From contig JAPOYV010000094.1 in the NCBI GenBank assembly GCA_026706385.1, positions 79,161 through 143,160 of the forward strand: a DNA stretch of 64,000 nt, in the 5' to 3' direction. The notes under the pieces were generated by a model. That model was not told the DNA's origin. It ran no database searches and saw only the letters and a program-made list of their open reading frames with translations. The translations under genes were made by a program, and so were the position numbers. This document shows positions 26,728-34,959 of this stretch, one piece after another. The stretch is from Gammaproteobacteria bacterium. Lineage in GTDB: Bacteria > Pseudomonadota > Gammaproteobacteria > Pseudomonadales > Azotimanducaceae. The first letter of the stretch is position 1. Each line of letters begins with the position of its first letter.

Positions 26728-27413
26728 CCCTGCAGCCACCAGCCCGCCAATTGGTACTGCGTGAGCAGGAACCCGAGGGCCAGCAGCACGGTATTGAGCC
26801 CGAAGGCGGAGCGCTCGAAGGTGGGCTGGCGCCGCCACCAGGCGAGCACACCCACGACGCCCGCCAACGCGGTGAACTGGCCAAGCTCCACGCCGACGTT
26901 GAAGCTCACGAGATTGATGAGCAGCCCGTCGTCCGCGAGGTAGAGCTCTTGGACCTTCGTGGCGAGCCCCAGGCCATGGAACAGGCCAAACACCAGCACG
27001 GCCCAGCGGGTGTTGGGCGAGCGCCCGAATACCCTCTCGAACCCGCCCATGTTCTCGAACGCCTTGTAGGCCACCGACAAGCCGATGATCGCATCCACCA
27101 GGTAGGCGTCCACGGTGAGTTCGCCCAAGACGCCTGCCAGCAGCGTGATGCTGTGGCCCAGGGTGAACAGAGACACGTAGAGGACCACGTCCTTGAGGCG
27201 ATGCAGGAAGAACACCACGCCGACGAGAAACAGCAGGTGGTCCACGCCGGTGACCATGTGCTTGGCGCCGAGGTACGTGAATGCCCCGACCGCCGGACCA
27301 TCGAGGGCTTGGACATAACTCGCGTTGCCCTCGGAGATCGCGTGGGCGAGGGCCGGCAATCCGACCAGCAGCGCGATCGCAACTGCGCCGCCCAGCACTG
27401 CCCTGCTACCCAC
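26724..27413 (-). CDS. HupE/UreJ-family membrane protein
   Basis: The 229-residue protein begins with a signal-like segment (VAIALLVGLPALAHA) and has about six transmembrane helices. GAKHMVTGVDHLLFLVGVVFFL near residue 42 carries the His/Asp pattern of HupE/UreJ type 2 proteins, which are linked to nickel or other metal permeation. Other conserved helices are FTLGHSITLL and LFHGLGLA. GTG at 27413 was chosen; an open frame upstream covers the cytochrome gene. No hydrogenase or urease genes are nearby, so another metal, possibly copper, is plausible. Confidence 0.82.
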   Translation of the reverse strand: MGSRAVLGGAVAIALLVGLPALAHAISEGNASYVQALDGPAVGAFTYLGAKHMVTGVDHLLFLVGVVFFLHRLKDVVLYVSLFTLGHSITLLAGVLGELTVDAYLVDAIIGLSVAYKAFENMGGFERVFGRSPNTRWAVLVFGLFHGLGLATKVQELYLADDGLLINLVSFNVGVELGQFTALAGVVGVLAWWRRQPTFERSAFGLNTVLLALGFLLTQYQLAGWWLQG

Positions 27414-27418
27414 GGCGG

Positions 27419-27922
27419 TCAGCCCGTGCCGGCTTCGTCCGCAGGCATGCGCGCATAGACTTGGTGGCAGGCGACGCAGACGTTGTACAAGTTGCCGCCG
27501 ATCTCGAACAGCGCTTCGCTGTCCCGATTGTCGACCGCCTCGATGGCCTGCTCCGCAATGCGGGTCATGCCGTGGGAGAACTCGATCCAAGGTGCCGGGC
27601 CGGGTTCTCCAACGGGCATCAGGTGTGGCATCAAGAGCAGATTGCCACTTTCGGCGACCACGGCGGCGCTGTGCCGGACGGCCGCCCATCCCTCTTCAGT
27701 GGTCGGGGTCAGGTCTTCCTCACCCTCGGCCGTGATCACATAGCCCGTCGCGCCCCAGATCGCGTCCGCAGCCGGGTCGAGCACCCAGGCCATCGTCTCG
27801 CGCATGTCGCCGACCGGCTGCACGGGCAACTCGGTCGTCGGGGGCTCGCCGCAACCGGCAAGCCACAAGGCCGCGAGCGCCAAGCCGTTTCTTGCAGCCA
27901 CAGTGGTGTCAGTCCTTCGCAC
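27419..27922 (-). CDS. Exported c-type cytochrome, class II-like
   Basis: The protein of about 167 residues has an N-terminal export signal ending in ALWLAGCG, which fits a lipoprotein box, and a single heme attachment motif CVACH close to the C-terminus (ACHQVYARM). A C-terminal CxxCH after a helical bundle is typical of cytochrome c' or c556-like proteins. Starts at GTG 27922 or GTG 27901 are both possible. It is the first gene of the minus-strand copper/oxidase block and is probably anchored in the periplasm as an electron carrier or sensor. Confidence 0.75.
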   Translation of the reverse strand: MRRTDTTVAARNGLALAALWLAGCGEPPTTELPVQPVGDMRETMAWVLDPAADAIWGATGYVITAEGEEDLTPTTEEGWAAVRHSAAVVAESGNLLLMPHLMPVGEPGPAPWIEFSHGMTRIAEQAIEAVDNRDSEALFEIGGNLYNVCVACHQVYARMPADEAGTG

Positions 27923-28122
27923 GGTGAGCGCGGTATTGTAATGGGGTCGAGGCGAATCGTACGGCGGATCGTGGCGAAACTCGCCAATTGACACGGGACG
28001 GTCGCGTCCCACCCCCTGCAAATCATTGGCTTACGCGCGTTCTGGACGCTGGCATACGCATTGCACGCCCAAGCTTCCAATGAGGCTTATCATTCATTGA
28101 ACCGGGACGGGAGTGCTTTCGT

Positions 28123-28353
28123 ATGGGTTTCTGGAGTTTTGTCGCATTTGCTGTGGCGTGCGGGTGTCTACTCGAGGCTTACCGGATCTACGCGAAGTCC
28201 AAATCCGGTCGGCGAAGCGATGCCGATCTCGAAGCGCGGGTCGTGGCCTTGGAGGACGAGAACGACTTGGAGGTACGCGTGCGCAACCTGGAAGCGATCA
28301 TCACCGACCCGAAGTTCCAACTCGACCGCGAAATCAACAAGCTCTCGAACTGA
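28123..28353 (+). CDS. Small membrane-anchored coiled-coil protein
   Basis: The 76-residue protein has one N-terminal helix (WSFVAFAVACGCLLEAYRIY) and a charged, heptad-like tail (LEARVVALEDENDLEVRVRNLEAIIT). The layout resembles phage shock protein B but the similarity is only general. The ATG at 28123 lies 4 bases before the GTG of the amidase at the other end (stop 28353, start 28358), so the two are likely cotranscribed. Function is unknown. Confidence 0.6.
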   Translation: MGFWSFVAFAVACGCLLEAYRIYAKSKSGRRSDADLEARVVALEDENDLEVRVRNLEAIITDPKFQLDREINKLSN

Positions 28354-28357
28354 TCAC

Positions 28358-29764
28358 GTGAGCGACGATCTCGCCTACGCGTCGGCGACAACGCTAGCCC
28401 GCGCCATACGAACCGGCGAACTGTCGCCGGTCGAGATCGTCGACGCCCTGCTCCGGAGGATCGAGGGCCACGAACCGCGGATCAACGCGTTTGCCATGCT
28501 GACGCCGGACTTGGCGCGCGACATGGCCAGGGCCGCTGAAGACGACCTGGCCAAAGGGCGACCAACCGGCCCACTGCATGGCGTGCCCGTCACCATCAAG
28601 GATCTATTCGATGTCGAGGGTCTGCCCACCGACCGCGGGTCGCTGGCTGGCCGGGGTCGCGTCGCGGTCGCCGACTCGCCGGTAACGGCCCGGCTGAGGG
28701 CGGCGGGCGCGGTCATTCTCGGCAAGACGACGACATCGGAGTTCGGCTGGACCGGGGTCAGCCGAAGCCCGTTGACGGGCATTACCCACAACCCCTGGCG
28801 CCACGGTTACAACGCCGGCGCCTCGTCGGCGGGCGCTGGCGCGGCAGCCGCCGCCGGCTTCGGCCCGCTCCACCAAGGATCCGATGGCGCCGGGTCCATC
28901 CGGATGCCTTCCCACTTCAGCGGCATCTTCGGGCTGAAGCCCACCTGGGGCCTCGTTCCCCAACTCCCCGTGCGCAACAGCGACCAGGTTTCCCACGTGG
29001 GGCCGATGACGCGCACCGTCGCGGACGCGGCCCTGTTCCTGAACGCGACCGCGGGCCCGCATCCGTTCGACCACACCAGCCTGACAAGCCGGGAAGTCGA
29101 CTACGGCGCGGACTTGAAAAGGGATGTTGACGGACTCCGGGTCGCTTACAGCCCGGATCTTGGCCATGCCCGCGTGGATCCCGAGGTCGCCGCGGCCGTC
29201 CAGGACGCGGTGACGGTGTTCGAGTCCTGCGGCTGCCATGTCGAAGAAGCCACACCGGATTGGGGTCCCGAGGGTCCGGAGATCGGCCGGTTCTTCTGGT
29301 CCGTCCACGAGGTCCCCCTCGCTGGTTTGCTCGACGAGTGGCGGGATCGGATGGATCCCGGCCTCGTGGCCTGCATCGAGGCGGGCCAAGGCAAGAGCGC
29401 GGACGACTACCTCGCCATGCGTGCGCGAAAGCTCAACTACGTCGAACGCCAGCACCGGTTCATGGCTGACTGGGATCTCCTGGTGACGCCGGCGGTGAGC
29501 GTGGCCGCGTTCCCCGCCGAGCGCTTGCAGCCCGAGCACTGGCCCCAACACCCCTGGGACTGGCTGCAGTGGTCGGAGTTCTGCTATCCGTTCAACATGA
29601 GCGGCCTACCGGCCGCAAGCGTGCCGTGCGGGTTCACGCCGGACGGCCTACCGGTGGGCATGCAGATCGTCGGCCGTCGCGGCGCCGACCAAGCCGTGCT
29701 GCAAGCGGCGGCCACGTTCGAGCGTGCGCGGCCCTGGGCGCACGAACGACCACCGATGGATTGA
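28358..29764 (+). CDS. Amidase (amidase signature family)
   Basis: The 468-residue protein has the Ser-cisSer-Lys catalytic set: Lys in VTIKDLFDVEG near residue 80, GASSAGAGAAAAAGF near 155 in place of the common GGSSGG, and the nucleophile region GSDGAGSIRMPSHFSGIFGLKPTWG near 175. It hydrolyses an amide to acid and ammonia; related proteins include GatA, but the lack of gatB/gatC nearby and the shorter signature favour a catabolic amidase. GTG at 28358 is used because the upstream frame overlaps the small membrane protein. Confidence 0.88.
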   Translation: MSDDLAYASATTLARAIRTGELSPVEIVDALLRRIEGHEPRINAFAMLTPDLARDMARAAEDDLAKGRPTGPLHGVPVTIKDLFDVEGLPTDRGSLAGRGRVAVADSPVTARLRAAGAVILGKTTTSEFGWTGVSRSPLTGITHNPWRHGYNAGASSAGAGAAAAAGFGPLHQGSDGAGSIRMPSHFSGIFGLKPTWGLVPQLPVRNSDQVSHVGPMTRTVADAALFLNATAGPHPFDHTSLTSREVDYGADLKRDVDGLRVAYSPDLGHARVDPEVAAAVQDAVTVFESCGCHVEEATPDWGPEGPEIGRFFWSVHEVPLAGLLDEWRDRMDPGLVACIEAGQGKSADDYLAMRARKLNYVERQHRFMADWDLLVTPAVSVAAFPAERLQPEHWPQHPWDWLQWSEFCYPFNMSGLPAASVPCGFTPDGLPVGMQIVGRRGADQAVLQAAATFERARPWAHERPPMD

Positions 29765-29808
29765 GTCGTCAGTCTGCACTTGGCCCCAAAAATTCCCAAA
29801 TAAAACAA

Positions 29809-29836
29809 TTACAAGTGGCATTTATACTGTTATTAT
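29809..29836 (+). promoter_or_regulatory. Candidate sigma-70 promoter of the HNH gene
   Basis: Within an AT-rich island (about 29785-29855) that contrasts with the GC-rich surroundings, TTACAA at 29809-29814 and TATTAT at 29831-29836 are separated by 16 bases and fit -35 and -10 elements. The predicted start of transcription would be about 30 bases before the ATG at 29875. Confidence 0.5.
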
Positions 29837-29844
29837 ATACAGTA
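29825..29844 (+). promoter_or_regulatory. LexA (SOS) box
   Basis: The sequence TACTGTTATTATATACAGTA is a CTGT-N8-ACAG palindrome with the flanking TA pairs of the E. coli LexA consensus, and the dyad extends one further base on each side. It overlaps the candidate -10 element, which would allow LexA to block transcription of the DUF222/HNH gene until DNA damage. Confidence 0.82.
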
Positions 29845-29874
29845 TTAGATACATCACCATGAGTCGTCATAGCC

Positions 29875-31422
29875 ATGTTCCAACCTTCCGACGAAACCGT
29901 GAGACAAGCTGGGTTCATTCCCGAAGGTGCTGACTATTTCGCCCTGGAAGACACCCCGGAACTCGATTTCATCCCCGACGACCCCGCCGAACTGCGTTGC
30001 GCCGTCACGGACATGGCCGCCCACATCAACGTCGCCGATTGGCGGTTCATCAAGCTCGTCGCGGCCATGGACTGCAGGCGCGGCTGGGACGAGCGCGGCT
30101 ACTGCAACCTCGGCAACTGGCTGGACCATCGCTGCGGGCTCGGGCCCTGCGCCGCGCGTGAACGGATCCGCATCGGGCGGGCGCTCGCCCGTCTGCCGCG
30201 CGTCGATGCGGCGTTCCGTGACGGCATCCTGAGCTATTCCAAGGTTCGAGCCATCACCCGGGTGGCTACGCGCGAGACCGAGGCGATGCTGCTGTCCATC
30301 GCGCACCGCAGCAGCGCGGCGCAGCTGGAGAGCCTGGTCAGGACTTACCAGCGGGTCGAGCGGAGCGATGGGGAACGCCGCCCTAGCGAGGAGCGGCGGG
30401 GCCTAAGCTGGCACTACGAGGACGGCATGCTGGTTGTCACGGCCGCGGTGCCGGCCGAGCGCGGCGCGCTCCTGATCAACGCGCTGCAGAAGATCGTCGA
30501 TGCGCGGGCGGACGAACGGGACACGCACTACCAGTCTCTTCTTGGGGCAGTTGGCGGTCCCGAAATCGTGGCGGCGGATGGCGACCTGCGGGTTGACGAC
30601 CAGTCGGATGCCCAAATCGTGCCCGAACCGCGTGCGCCGGACCCCGTCTCGCACGAGGAACGCCCCATCGTGGCCGCCGACGCTCCCGGTGATGTTTCCG
30701 CGGGGACGGCACGCGATCTACCCGCCGGAGCGGACGATCTGCCGGCACCGTTGGCATTCGAGCTCGCAAGCCACGAACAACGCTTCGCCGACGCCCTCGT
30801 GGACATGGCGGAGCACTCCCTGGCGAACGGCGCCAGTCGGCGGGAACGGCGCACCGGCAGGCGCTACGAGGTCGTGCTCACCATCGGCCGCAACGAGCTC
30901 GCTGCGCAGTCCACAGCAGGCGGCGCCCGCTACCACGTCGACCCGGACTGGGGCATCGACGAGGAGGACGCCCGCCAGATCGCCTGCGATGCGGACCTTA
31001 CGGAATTCATCCAGGATGCGCGGGGCAACCTGCTGAACTACGGACGCCGCCGGCGCATCGTCCCGGGGCGGCTGCTGCGGGCCTTGAAGCTGCGGGACCA
31101 CAGCCGCTGCCGCTTCCCCGGCTGTCCGCATCAGCGCCATGTCGAGGCGCATCATGTCCGGCACTGGATCGACGGCGGGGAGACACGCCTGGACAACCTG
31201 GTGTTGCTGTGCAGCGCGCATCACCGGCTGCTGCACCACGGCGCCTTCCACATCACTGCAGATGACGATGAGGTCGTGTTCATCAGTCGGGATGGCGAGG
31301 TGATCGAACCGGCGCTCAGACCTCAGTTTCCGGAACTTGCTGGCGCGTTCCCGCTCCTGTTTCCGAGGGAACCCAACTGCTCGGCGGGGAGAGGTTCGTT
31401 CTCGACCCTTGTCACCCAGTAG
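29875..31422 (+). CDS. DUF222 domain HNH endonuclease
   Basis: The 515-residue protein has an N-terminal DUF222-type helical domain (WLDHRCGLGPCAARERIRIGRAL near 80; YSKVRAITRVATRETE near 120), a variable acidic Pro-rich linker at about 225-295, and a C-terminal HNH nuclease: CRFPGCPHQRHVEAHHVRHW near 410, then LDNLVLLCSAHHRLLHHG, with both Cys pairs and the catalytic His present. Such proteins are multi-copy in many genomes and of unclear role. The LexA box upstream makes damage-induced expression likely. Its 3' end overlaps the convergent PhyH gene by 100 bases. Confidence 0.9.
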   Translation: MFQPSDETVRQAGFIPEGADYFALEDTPELDFIPDDPAELRCAVTDMAAHINVADWRFIKLVAAMDCRRGWDERGYCNLGNWLDHRCGLGPCAARERIRIGRALARLPRVDAAFRDGILSYSKVRAITRVATRETEAMLLSIAHRSSAAQLESLVRTYQRVERSDGERRPSEERRGLSWHYEDGMLVVTAAVPAERGALLINALQKIVDARADERDTHYQSLLGAVGGPEIVAADGDLRVDDQSDAQIVPEPRAPDPVSHEERPIVAADAPGDVSAGTARDLPAGADDLPAPLAFELASHEQRFADALVDMAEHSLANGASRRERRTGRRYEVVLTIGRNELAAQSTAGGARYHVDPDWGIDEEDARQIACDADLTEFIQDARGNLLNYGRRRRIVPGRLLRALKLRDHSRCRFPGCPHQRHVEAHHVRHWIDGGETRLDNLVLLCSAHHRLLHHGAFHITADDDEVVFISRDGEVIEPALRPQFPELAGAFPLLFPREPNCSAGRGSFSTLVTQ

Positions 31423-32273
31423 TCGGCATCGAAGGACTCGTCCCCGAGCAGGAACCGCCAGAACCGGATGCGGTTGATGTACTCGATCCGGCCCGTGTCG
31501 TTCTCGAACCAGCGCTCGCCCCGGGTGAGGATCGAGTGGATGTGATCCGCGTCACGTCTGCTCTTCACATGGAAGATCGGGCGTTGCGCGCAATCCGCGT
31601 CGGACAGGTCGGAGGTGTCCCAAAGGCGCTCTTGCCGAACCGTTGGGTTGAGTCTGATCTTGAACATGAACCGAACGCGGTCGGAGCGGTTTCGGCCCCC
31701 GCCGTGCCAAAGACCGTGGTGCGCGAAGATCAACGTCCCTGCCGGACAGACGACGTGCTCTTGCCCGGCGATGTTCTGATAGCGGGCGACGGCCATTTCG
31801 CTCACGACTCGCAGGTGTGTACCCGGAACGTACCGGGTGCCGCCCATCTCAGGCGTGACCTCGTGCGGAAAGTACATGATCTGGACATCGAAAGTCAGTC
31901 GCGGGTCGATGGTGGAGTCCTGGTGGGTGTGCTGGGTTGTGGCCTGTTCGCCCGAGGGCATGAGCACATGCAGGAAGTGGTGATCGATCAATGAACCGGG
32001 ACCGACGAGACTTTCGATTGCGCCACGAACCCACGGCAGACGCACCAGGCGACCCAGTGCCGTGTCATTCGCGTAGGCTTCCATCAGGCCGGTCCCCGCC
32101 GGCACTTCCGGAATGCGGCTATTCGCCATCAATTCGGCGTAGTTCGATGCGTTCCGACCGCCCGCCTCGTCCATGAACTGTTCGTTGACGTCCAACGGCA
32201 CCCGGCCATCGAAGCGCAGGAACCCCCGGGCCGCGAACGACGCCATCTGTTTGGAGCTCAGCCGTTCAAGCAT
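31323..32273 (-). CDS. Phytanoyl-CoA dioxygenase (PhyH) family protein
   Basis: The 316-residue protein has the Fe(II)/2-oxoglutarate site: His117 and Asp119 in THQDS, distal His190 in GLWHGGGRN and Arg199. It is a different subgroup from the PhyH protein near 2 kb, with little visible identity outside the motifs. The last 100 bases run antisense to the end of the HNH gene. It follows, by 10 bases, a small conserved protein gene on the same strand, probably a cotranscribed partner. Confidence 0.9.
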   Translation of the reverse strand: MLERLSSKQMASFAARGFLRFDGRVPLDVNEQFMDEAGGRNASNYAELMANSRIPEVPAGTGLMEAYANDTALGRLVRLPWVRGAIESLVGPGSLIDHHFLHVLMPSGEQATTQHTHQDSTIDPRLTFDVQIMYFPHEVTPEMGGTRYVPGTHLRVVSEMAVARYQNIAGQEHVVCPAGTLIFAHHGLWHGGGRNRSDRVRFMFKIRLNPTVRQERLWDTSDLSDADCAQRPIFHVKSRRDADHIHSILTRGERWFENDTGRIEYINRIRFWRFLLGDESFDADYWVTRVENEPLPAEQLGSLGNRSGNAPASSGN

Positions 32274-32283
32274 CGCCTGCCCC

Positions 32284-32556
32284 CTATTCCACCTCGATCA
32301 GCCTCTCGAAGAAGAACTCGTACTTGAGATACCCGGTCCGGAACTCGTCGCCGGCCCCGTGGTCCAGAAGCGGAGATGCTTGGATCAGTCGCCAACCATC
32401 CTCCAATGCTGCCAGGCCCGTTCCATAGGGCGGCTCGTCGGCATCCCCGGACATGTGCCGCTTTCGCCCGGTCCCATCGTACAACGCCCACGCGGCAACG
32501 CCGGAATCGAGCGCCGAATTCTTCAGATAGAGGACGAGAACCTGCTGTCGTCGCAT
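32284..32556 (-). CDS. Small conserved protein next to PhyH
   Basis: The 90-residue protein (VLVLYLKNSALDSGVAAWALYDG near the start; GWRLIQASPLLDHG and YLKYEFFFERLIE near the end) is soluble, with a mixed strand/helix pattern and no named domain. I have the impression that proteins of this kind recur beside PhyH genes in related bacteria, which would point to a shared task. It lies 10 bases upstream of the PhyH gene and is divergent from the SMP-30-like gene. Confidence 0.68.
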   Translation of the reverse strand: MRRQQVLVLYLKNSALDSGVAAWALYDGTGRKRHMSGDADEPPYGTGLAALEDGWRLIQASPLLDHGAGDEFRTGYLKYEFFFERLIEVE

Positions 32557-32681
32557 GGTGGAGACGTCAAGGCGTCGTGCAACACGAGCGTGGGAGTTTA
32601 TCCGTCGGATCGCGAGCGCGCTTGATCGTCGGGCACCCCGCGTCGTCTAATCAGTGCGGAAGCTTGAAGGAGACCTCGCTC

Positions 32682-33734
32682 GTGAAACGCCGTTCCCTCC
32701 TCGTCGCCGGCGCCACTCTACCGCTTGCGGCGACCTTGACCCGTGCCGCGGACCCGGTCCGCTATCCGCGCGCCGATGTCGTGACCCTAGACCCGTCCTT
32801 CCACGGCTTCATCGGCAATACGCCCGTGTCGCGCCTGTTCACCAGCCCCGACATGTACTGGGCCGAGGGGCCGGCCTGGAACGGCTGGGGCAACTACCTC
32901 GTGTGGAGCGACATCCCCAACAACCTGCAGTACCGGTGGCTCGACGAGGACGGCCACGTCTCGGTTTTCCGCCGACCGGCGAACAACAGCAACGGTAATA
33001 CCTTCGACCGTGAGGGCCGGCAGATCTCGTTCGAGCATCTCACCCACCGCGTCGTACGCTACGAACGGGACGGCTCGGTCACCGTGCTGGCCGACAGCTT
33101 CGGGGGCAAGCCGCTGAACGCACCGAACGACGGCATCGTGCATCCCAACGGCGACCTGTGGTTCTCCGACCCGGGCTACGGCACGCTGGGCGACTACGAA
33201 GGCTACGACGCGGACACGGGCTCCGTGCAGCCGTACCAGAAGGAGGCGATCTACCGGTTGGACGGCCAGACCGGGGAGCTACACCAGGTCACCGACGAGA
33301 TCTACAAGCCGAACGGTGTGTGCTTCTCTCCGGACTACAAGATCCTGTACGCGGCGGATACGGGCATGTCGCATTACCCGGAAGCGCCGTCGGTCATCAA
33401 GGCGTGGGACGTGGTCGACGAGGTCCGTCTCGCCAACGGACGCGACTTCGCCTCAATGGAACTCGATGTGGACGGCGAGTTGCGCCGCGGGGGTGCCGAC
33501 GGCATCCGTTGCGACGCCGACGGCAACCTCTGGTCGAGTGCCGGCTGGGCGGGCCCCGGCTACGACGGCGTGCATGTCTTCAATCCGGACGGCGCGCGCG
33601 TCGGGCAGATCCTGTTGCCCGAGGTGTGCGCCAACCTCTGCTTCGGCGGAGCCAAGCGAAACCGGCTGTTCATGACAGCGAGCCAGTCCCTCTACGCGGT
33701 GTTCACGAATGCGCGCGGCGCGCACTTCTGCTAA
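32682..33734 (+). CDS. Tat-exported SMP-30/gluconolactonase-like protein
   Basis: The 350-residue protein begins KRRSLLVAGATLPLAATLTRAA, a twin-arginine signal, then forms a six-bladed beta-propeller typical of SMP-30/gluconolactonase enzymes. Metal-ligand segments include AEGPAWNG near residue 65, NAPNDGIVHPNGDLWFSDPGYG near 148 and DGIRCDADGNLWSS near 275. It would hydrolyse a sugar or other lactone in the periplasm. GTG at 32682 is supported by GAAGGAGA about 7 bases upstream. Confidence 0.88.
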   Translation: MKRRSLLVAGATLPLAATLTRAADPVRYPRADVVTLDPSFHGFIGNTPVSRLFTSPDMYWAEGPAWNGWGNYLVWSDIPNNLQYRWLDEDGHVSVFRRPANNSNGNTFDREGRQISFEHLTHRVVRYERDGSVTVLADSFGGKPLNAPNDGIVHPNGDLWFSDPGYGTLGDYEGYDADTGSVQPYQKEAIYRLDGQTGELHQVTDEIYKPNGVCFSPDYKILYAADTGMSHYPEAPSVIKAWDVVDEVRLANGRDFASMELDVDGELRRGGADGIRCDADGNLWSSAGWAGPGYDGVHVFNPDGARVGQILLPEVCANLCFGGAKRNRLFMTASQSLYAVFTNARGAHFC

Positions 33735-33740
33735 GCAGCT

Positions 33741-34232
33741 CTAGCCAGAAAACCCGATCCAGCGGCCCGCCGCCGCGACGGTGAACCAGACCGCGAGGGA
33801 GACGAGCGCAACGACCTTGGCTACCCAGGCCGGCGCGTCGTTTCGCGCCGCCACGCGATTGCGTACCGCGAAGGTGAACACGATTCCGGTCGCAAGGGCG
33901 ACCATCTTCACCTCGAAAGAGTCGTTGAAGCAGCACTTGACCGCCTCGGACAGGAACAACGGGACGCCGGTCAAGAACATCAGGATCAAGGCACCGATGA
34001 ACCATGGCCGTGCGGTCATCAGCACTTGGCTCGTGGTCAAGCGCGTCAGGCCGACGCCGAGGAGGCGCAGGTCGACGACCAGGACCGAGCCGCCGATCAT
34101 CGCGAGGCCCAGGAGGTGCACCGCTTCGATTCCCGGGAAGAGCCACAGCGACTCGCGAATCGCAACGCCAATCCAAGTCTGTTCGAGACGGTCGTAGGTC
34201 TCGAACCAGCCGAACTGCTCGCACCAAGTCAT
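33741..34232 (-). CDS. DUF6644-like membrane protein
   Basis: The 163-residue protein has about four transmembrane helices and begins with an amphipathic segment ending in IRESLWLFPGIEAVHLLGLAMIGGSVLVVDLRLLG. The next gene upstream encodes a paralogue with the same HESLWVYPLVESTHVLTL pattern. The conserved His and Asp in helix 2 could bind heme or metal, but this is unproven. ATG at 34232 shares one base with the upstream stop. It is the last gene of a five-gene minus-strand cluster. Confidence 0.78.
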   Translation of the reverse strand: MTWCEQFGWFETYDRLEQTWIGVAIRESLWLFPGIEAVHLLGLAMIGGSVLVVDLRLLGVGLTRLTTSQVLMTARPWFIGALILMFLTGVPLFLSEAVKCCFNDSFEVKMVALATGIVFTFAVRNRVAARNDAPAWVAKVVALVSLAVWFTVAAAGRWIGFSG

Positions 34233-34828
34233 CAGCCGGCCTCCGCCTGCAGTTCGACCGCGCAGCCGGCCGCCCAAGTGACGAATGCGGACTGCGGGCG
34301 GTCGCAGTCGAACCAGTTGTAGGCGATCATGCGCCCGGCGATGATCACGCCGCTCCACGTTGCCAGCGACATCGCCGCGGTCAGCCGGACATTCAGCGGC
34401 GGCTTGGGCTGGCTGTCCCAGCGTTCGCGATCCCGCGACACCCGCCTGTGGAACCACCAAGCGTTGATCGCCGCCACGATCAAGAGGATCACCTTCACGC
34501 GGAACCAGATGCTGTGGGCGGTCCGCACGGGGATCGCGTAGAAGAGCAGGACCCCGGTCAACACCATGATCACGAACCCAGCCACTGACCACGGCAGGAT
34601 TCGGCTCGTCATCTCCGACACCGGCGTATGCCGGAACGCGAGGCCCAGCATGCGCAGGTCGACCATCGCCAGCATGCCCACGAAGAGCATGAGCGTGAGG
34701 ACATGGGTCGACTCCACCAGCGGGTAGACCCACAGGGACTCGTGCAGCGCCGTACTCCAGGCGTGGCTATCGATCCACAAGGCGAAGTCGTGGATCAGAG
34801 ACGGGTTGTAGGGTCCGGTGTCGTTCAA
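34232..34828 (-). CDS. DUF6644-like membrane protein, paralogue
   Basis: The 198-residue protein shares its core with the downstream protein: ALHESLWVYPLVESTHVLTLMLFVGMLAMVDLRMLGLAF near residues 28-65, then four helices, including FWFRVKVILLIVAAINAWWFH. The extra C-terminal tail contains two Cys residues. The tandem paralogues probably form a heteromeric membrane complex, perhaps di-heme, with the DUF6152 and related exported proteins upstream; this is inference from conserved His residues and gene order. Confidence 0.78.
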   Translation of the reverse strand: MNDTGPYNPSLIHDFALWIDSHAWSTALHESLWVYPLVESTHVLTLMLFVGMLAMVDLRMLGLAFRHTPVSEMTSRILPWSVAGFVIMVLTGVLLFYAIPVRTAHSIWFRVKVILLIVAAINAWWFHRRVSRDRERWDSQPKPPLNVRLTAAMSLATWSGVIIAGRMIAYNWFDCDRPQSAFVTWAAGCAVELQAEAG

Positions 34829-34918
34829 AACGTCGCGGCAGGCTGTTGCGCCCGCAGCACCCGCACGCTAGCTGACTTGAGAGCCATCAACGTCAACTGA
34901 CCCGTTCTGACGCCCGTG

Positions 34919-34939
34919 GGAGAACGCGAAGCGTTCTCC
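34919..34939. repeat. Perfect hairpin, 9-bp arms, GAA/TTC loop
   Basis: GGAGAACGC (34919-34927), loop GAA, GCGTTCTCC (34931-34939). It lies 20 bases past the stop of the DUF6152 gene, between it and the DUF6644 pair. No U-tract follows, so it is not a classical terminator. It contains the GCGAAGC core known to form an unusually stable DNA mini-hairpin. On the minus strand a second short stem, GCGTCC/GGACGC, lies between the stop and this hairpin. Confidence 0.8.
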
Positions 34940-34959
34940 ATCGCGTCCCAAGGACGCGC

